A DNA stretch of 64,000 bases from Membranipora membranacea (taxonomy: Eukaryota; Bryozoa; Gymnolaemata; Cheilostomatida; Membraniporidae): assembly GCA_914767715.1 (NCBI GenBank), contig OU612075.1, positions 21,514,001 to 21,578,000 on the forward strand, read 5' to 3'. A program made the translations under genes and the position numbers. Positions 58,569 to 64,000 of this stretch are shown in pieces; position 1 is the stretch's first letter; the number at the start of each line of letters is the position of its first letter. A model generated the notes under the pieces. It ran no database searches and was not told the origin of the DNA. It was given only the letters and a program-made list of their open reading frames with translations.

Positions 58569-58670
58569 AGTTAGAGTTAGTCTGTCTTGACAAGCTTTGT
58601 TCGGGGGTGGTCGGGTGTTCCCCCCCACCCACCCCCCGAACAAAGCTTGTTAAGACAGGCTAAGTTAGAG
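58569..58670. mobile_element. Foldback element with 8-bp flanking direct repeats
   Basis: The arms read TTAGTCTGTCTTGACAAGC then TTTGTTCGGGGG, and, inverted on the right, TAGCCTGTCTTAACAAGC then TTTGTTCGGGGG. A C-rich spacer lies between them. AGTTAGAG at 58569-58576 and 58663-58670 fits an 8-bp target-site duplication, as made by hAT transposases. Confidence 0.75.
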
Positions 58671-59867
58671 TGTGGTTGTTAATTGACCCGACTGCCACCA
58701 TCAGCAATCCAGGCGGTGTTTGAGCACATAGTATGACGCAAGCATTTCAATGTAAACGTCATCAAGTTGCACGGGGAATAATGACCAATTACACTTTAGG
58801 TTTGTGTGTGTAACCAAAAATAATTATACATCATCACATGTCATTCCCTTTTTTAATTTCAGTTCAGTGAGCCTCATGAAGCGGATATGCATGAAGTAGG
58901 ATTTCAAATTTATTGGATATTTTTGCCAATTATCCTGGAATCGTTACCATTGTGCTGTCCAATCAAAAAATGTACAGCAAAGTTTTTAATCCCGTTGCAT
59001 ATTCTCAAGATTGTTTGTTATAAATATTACCTTTTACCTTTTATTTTTTGTTAAATGCGGCCTGTCTGTTTTTTAGCTAAAGTACCCAGCATACAACAGC
59101 AGCAACACTCAACAGTACTTTATACCCTCTTTATACAGGCCATCCCACTCCTTGGGCCATCGCTGCCATACCAATTTTACAATCTGCAGCAGTTAGTTCT
59201 GTATTCAGACTCCCAAATTTATACATCACATGAAAGGCTTTACTTCTAAATCAAAGCAGCATATTGTCTGTCAGTTAGGGACTGGCTTCGAAAATACAAT
59301 ATACAAGGAAGGAGGCAACAGAGATCAGGGATACAAACAGCAGGTAGTTCCAGATTGGCCTGGGAATTGTCTTCTTTTTATATCAAAGATTTTTCAGAGT
59401 GAAACTCTAACATTATCAGGGGTCACTAACTACTTACAGCTTGTGCCTTATAAACAGTCACATTTAATTTATCATAACTCATTTTGTGACGTACAAAACG
59501 ATCCAGCACACAAATTATGATTATATGACAATTAATTTATGAATTTTGTTTAGCTATCAAAAAGCAATATCTCAAATTACATTTTAACTTTATCCACTTT
59601 CTTAACAAGGTCATAGCTCATGTTTCATATATCATTGATTGGCATATCAACGGACAAATACTGAGACCTTCATCAAAAGGATTCTGATTAGAGTCTGAGG
59701 CTACAACTACAAACAATGATAATGATCAAGAGATTTGCTTTTGGGAAGGCATTCTAAGAAGTCTAGCTGTGGTGATCAAATCTCAACTGCTGCTCCCATT
59801 GTCCAGTTATTTACTACTTGGTTTTTGCCCATGTGTAATAATAGTCAGGATGACTTTAGACCACACA

Positions 59868-62800
59868 ATGGATGCAGAGATGACTCCTGTGGAAATGGAG
59901 AGGTTGAAAAGTTTTGACAGGTAAGTTGTTGTTCAGACAGCATCCATCCTAACTAAATCCTTCTTTATTATCTACTACTTACTAGCACCGACCAAGGAGT
60001 ATTCCTCCTTGCTAGCACTAACAATTAACTTATAACCATAACTTACTTACTCTGAGGGGTCTTTCAATTAGAAAGAGTGATCCTTTACTAAAGCAAGTTA
60101 TCACTATCACCTCGCTCAAAATTATCACTCACTTGGTCTTGGTGTTTCAATAAGACTCAGAGAAAATCGCTCACTCAGAATGTATATAGTTCCATCAAGT
60201 GACTGAGCGATCTGAAAGTGAGACCCCTAGCAGGTATCACTCACTGATTGAGCGATAAGATTGCGATTTTGGCTGTTTCTAATTGAAAGACGCCCCTCAG
60301 GCTCATTCATTTCCTTCTCTTGACTCCTGGCCTGACTGCATTGAGTATCAAGTACCCGAATCAATCATACATATACATCATATTTTGCTCAATCAAATCC
60401 TATTCATAATCCCAAACCAAAATATTTCTATAAACATTATATCTGGACCAAAATTGGTGCTTGCTAGCCACGTCAAGGCATAGCCCTGGCCTGGGAGTAC
60501 CTAGGCGTAGATTCGTTGAGGATCATACCAGATCCTAAAGTACTGAGGCATCAAATCAAGGCCTATATATATATATATGTATGTACCTTTATGTATAGGC
60601 ATATTTATATTGTGTGTGTGTGTCTTTCAACTGTATGCTACCTAGAGATGTCCCCAGATGAAAGGCACACATCATTGATTTAACGTATTGTGAGTCCCTC
60701 TGATGGGGCTTAGTTCTATACATATCTCATCAGAAGATGTTTGCAATCAGTCGAGTCCCCTAGTGGTCAGCCACTGGACTTGTGTATCTTCACAGGATAG
60801 CTCTGGCAGGCTTAGAAGTGACTGCCACCGAACTGACACCTCATTAAATTGACCTAAACAACATTACTCATATTCCAAAACCCTACAGTACCTACTGTGT
60901 CAGAATGTATGTGACAGTAGAGTTTATTTTTATGCTGCATAAACGTGTGCTGGTCTCATTACTTTGCTGAATATTCCATTTTGACTAAAAGCTAATCTAG
61001 TCACAGAAATGACTGTGAACTAACCTGGTGTGATCTGACGTTAACAAAATAAATAGATGTGCTTTATGAGAGATGTATGCCTACATGTACAGTCTGTACA
61101 ATCTATTCAATACGGGCAAAGACCTGCCAGTAAGAAGTTTTCAATGGCATAATTTATAAAACTTTCTCATCAGTGATAAAAATTATAGTCTATGAACTGG
61201 AAACATATTGGGATTTATTTGTAATGCAAAGTACAGGCCTATATAAAACACAGACCATACTGCATTCAAATTGTGAGATGATACTGACACGCAGCACTGT
61301 AGGCCTGTCTTTTCACTATCTTACTTCCTATAATTTGTTTTTTATTCCTATGAACGGTGCGAGCCGCTCTGTCAAGGATATTATTATGTCATTATAATGT
61401 CTTATCAGAATTCTCCCATATTGTCATTCACTTTACATTACAATCCCGCACAGCCCTTAGATAATGGGCTCATACTTAGTACCGGTATCGCAGATAACAG
61501 CTGAGTAGTCCGGTCATTGAGCCCATCTGTATAATTGAGGCCCCGATGTAGTGCAGCTGTGTTATATTGATGATTAGCCACTGGCTACTAATAAGTGATT
61601 TAGTATAGCTGCTGTCTGATGCTGTGAGTATTTGTGTGTACACAGAGTTTGTACAGTGTGTACGTGACTGAAAGGCACTGATAGACCTAATTCATCTATA
61701 GGATCAATGAAGAATGCATTCTAATTCTACTCTGCTCTATTATTTTGTTCGTGTGAGCCTGAAATGTGTATAAGCTATTGATAAGGGTGATACTATTATT
61801 ACAGCAGGCTATTGTTATCTAGCCTATAATATACAGGTCACAGGCATATTCTACATAACTCATTTATAAATTCTTGGTATTACCTTATGCATTGGAATGT
61901 TGAACTCCTTGCTTGGCCTTGGCAACTATTCATTTTACGTAATTGCCAAGATGAGTATTTGCACTGTCTGTCCGGTTTTCAATCACACTAATATACCTGT
62001 TGTATTTTTGGTCCTGACACGGCAAGACTAGTAAAGGTTACAGTTGTTAAGCTTCAGTGAGGCCCAAGATTTCCCGCTCTTTAGTGATCATCCTAATCAA
62101 CATTAGTTGGGTGGAGATAGAATGTATCTAATTTCATGGTGTTATTTTCAGCACACTGTATGGGCAGCTAGACTTCAATAACCAGGAGGGTGTAGCTAAA
62201 AGAAGCCTCCTTGTCAAGGTAAAGTATTCTTACACAGAGCAAATCTTTGTTTTAATGTCAAATGTTTAATGTGGGGTATATAGTCTATATTGTAACAGCT
62301 CACTATTAATGACTTTTAGTGGGAAAATATGGGTGATTTGTGGGAATATTTTACGCTAAATTCTCTCTTTTATTGTCACATTAAGCTGCACACAGTCTGG
62401 CCTTAGGTCGATTTTTGCCTGTCTATGTCTCTAATATTGATGCTTGTATCTTATTCAGGGAGCTCAGTATTTAGAGAATGAGATGATCAGAAGTAATAAG
62501 ATGAATACTCCAGTATCCCCATCTCTTCTCTGCTCGCTCGGACACATTCAGCTACTGCTGGAAGATTTCCCTAAAGGTGAGATTAGATTGCCTAGGCTTA
62601 TCTGAGCGGTAATTCCTTAGTATGGACAGAAATAGAAATGTCCAGGTCTGAACGAACTCCCAGTGCTAAATAAATCAATACCTCACAACCCTCTGTAATC
62701 CCCATCTACAACAAAAATAGAAACTGTTGGCATCAAATCAATGAGTGGCTTAAACCTGGAGCAAAATTTTTCTGCCTCTGCGCTCTGTGGCTTAAGATTT

Positions 62801-63538
62801 GTGACGACAAGTCAGTGAATTATTAGGTGTATAATAGTTGTGGTTAGTTATACGCATAGGAAGTGATTTTTTTAAATCCTGATGGCAGGGGGAAATCCTC
62901 ATTTCACTGTCAAATGAAATGAAAAGTTATTTTTAAATTCAGTTCAATATCTAAAAATAGCTAATTCTAGGAATGTGCGTGTGAACAGGGAGAATTCTCC
63001 CTGGTGTGAAAGAAGAAGCACTGTCAACAAAGGAGGTGTTTTTTATCTCATTGTATTGTATATAGAAATAAAGCAAATCACCTGGCTAGGAACGCCAGAC
63101 TGAATATTTTAAATATGACGGATTCATGAATGAATCAAATCAAAAACAGCCGGATGAAAATTTGGCAGCAGACCAAATTATCAGCTGTTCATCGCAAAGC
63201 GTCTGATAATTTATGAGACAAGTAGGCTCACTCACACCACAGTGTGGGTTATACAGGCTCTGTCTGATTCATTCATGAACAAGTCTCGCAGCTTCACAAA
63301 AACCAACTAAACAGGAAGGTTTACCATATCAAAAAATATGTCCCTGCTTGACAAGTCAAATCGTAGCTGAGACAGCTACTTTGTCCCATCTGATCTGATT
63401 GTGAAGGAGTTTATTTCTGTACTTTGCAGCGTTGTCAGCATACCAGAAGTATTATAATACAGACGCTTATCACTGGCAGAACCCGGCCTTCCTCTACGGA
63501 CTGGGCATAGTATACTCTCACTTCAATCAACACCAGTG
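59868..63538 (+). CDS. KDM6A: KDM6A/UTX histone H3K27 demethylase, first four exons (3' end outside window)
   Basis: Exons 59868-59920, 62152-62218, 62459-62576 and 63430-63538 join in frame. They give about 115 N-terminal residues, from [19 protein letters not shown] to the first tetratricopeptide repeats: [20 protein letters not shown] and [17 protein letters not shown]. These match the UTX/UTY family, in which vertebrates have [20 protein letters not shown] and FLYGLGLVYFHYN. The TPR domain binds partners of the MLL3/4 (COMPASS) complex. The JmjC demethylase domain should lie further right and cannot be judged here. Exon 1 was chosen because its phase (AG, then C) fits exon 2 and its sequence resembles the vertebrate start region. 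After the donor at 63539 no further exon is visible before the right edge. Confidence 0.9.
60052..60300. mobile_element. MITE with CTGAGGGG...CTTTCAATTAGAAA terminal inverted repeats
   Basis: CTGAGGGG-TCTTTCAATTAGAAA at the left end is inverted at the right end, which reads TTTCTAATTGAAAGACGCCCCTCAG with two extra bases. The total is 249 bp with no coding capacity. The interior is rich in GCTCA/TGAGCGAT and TATCACTCACT motifs. No clear target-site duplication was seen. It lies in KDM6A intron 1. Confidence 0.75.
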
Positions 63539-64000
63539 GTATGTCCTCTGGTACTCAGTAGATCTTCAGAACATTCCAAACAAGCATTCAGTCTTTTAAA
63601 AATGTGAACACTGATTCTGCGGGTTTTCAACCCGGCAGCATGCGCTTGTAGTAACAGTCATTTACCTGGTGATCATCAGGGTATAATGTAACATCAGCGC
63701 TCCCACATTCCCGGCATGAGGTCTTTTATCACTTATTGAGACTTGAGTTATGATATCAATACTGACATTAATGTACTGGAGGTGTATCGGTCAGCTAATT
63801 GTTACAGTGTGTTATACTCAAGGCTGAATTAGAGCCCTGGATCTTAGTCCCCAGACCCTGGAGCTCTCGGTTCTAGTCCCATGTACGCTGACCAACCTGA
63901 ATCAATTACAATATGTAGGCCTAGGTGAATGAAGTAATACCCTAGTGTGACATGATGTCATGATGTCAGTTCGAAGCTCTGTGCTGACCATTGATATTGT
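63539..64000. other. KDM6A intron 4 (incomplete), with a tRNA-like SINE piece
   Basis: There is no exon matching the next TPR of UTX. Around 63822-63895 the plus strand has a tRNA-like arrangement: GGCTGAATTAGAGC, then about 40 bases later the B-box-like GGTTCTAGTCC. This suggests another tRNA-derived SINE fragment, at low confidence. Confidence 0.4.

Larger units (their letters stand above)
57258..59867. other. Intergenic region between divergent genes, with two hairpins
   Basis: About 2.6 kb between the start of the unrecognised minus-strand gene and the first KDM6A exon. It contains a compact hairpin (58098-58156) and a foldback element with 8-bp flanking repeats (58569-58670). No other coding sequence was seen. 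The 5' UTR and promoter of KDM6A should lie toward the right end. Confidence 0.5.

Noticed and set aside
1-64000. CRISPR arrays, operons, ribosome-binding sites, plasmid or phage features
   Set aside because: The window is intron-rich animal nuclear DNA, and no such structures are present.

Overview
This is nuclear DNA of an animal. The genes are split by many GT-AG introns of about 0.1 to 6 kb, the sequence is AT-rich, and it carries LINE remnants, tRNA-derived SINE pieces and small foldback or MITE-like elements. The proteins have clear animal relatives: a NEK kinase, CLPB with ankyrin repeats, SPATA18/MIEAP, TRUB2, LRRC43, selenoprotein T and KDM6A/UTX. Gene spacing (about 9 kb per gene) and intron size suit an invertebrate such as a sponge or another early-branching or marine lineage. 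I cannot name the species. Exon models below were joined by hand; each one keeps reading frame across all its junctions.

Layout. 1-2.5 kb: SINE fragment and a decayed LINE whose C-terminus resembles R2-type elements. 2.7-4.6 kb: an orphan terminal exon, then a two-exon single-pass membrane protein gene whose last exon is its paralogue. 4.6-9.4 kb: intergenic, with repeat remnants. 9.4-25.6 kb: a NEK kinase gene (+) converging on CLPB (-), complicated by a tandem duplication of about 5.5-5.9 kb. The outer copies are a full kinase and a full CLPB. Between them lie a CLPB copy without its N-terminal exons and a NEK copy without its kinase exons. 25.86-40.0 kb: SPATA18/MIEAP (+), head to head with CLPB; its 6.3-kb second intron is full of repeats. 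42.0-46.2 kb: TRUB2-like pseudouridine synthase (-), head to head with LRRC43 (+, 46.5-49.7 kb). 51.1-53.4 kb: SELENOT (+) with an in-frame UGA (Sec) and a good SECIS candidate in the 3'UTR; its first intron holds an antisense LINE fragment. 54.1-57.3 kb: a six-exon gene I do not recognise (-). 59.9 kb to the right edge: the first four exons of KDM6A/UTX.

Themes. Three genes have mitochondrial relatives (CLPB, SPATA18, TRUB2), and each mitochondrial gene start lies in a head-to-head intergenic region of about 235-265 bp. The most unusual structural features are the nested duplication, whose headless copies differ mostly at synonymous sites; the UGA/SECIS pair; and a set of very small near-perfect foldback elements with visible flanking direct repeats.
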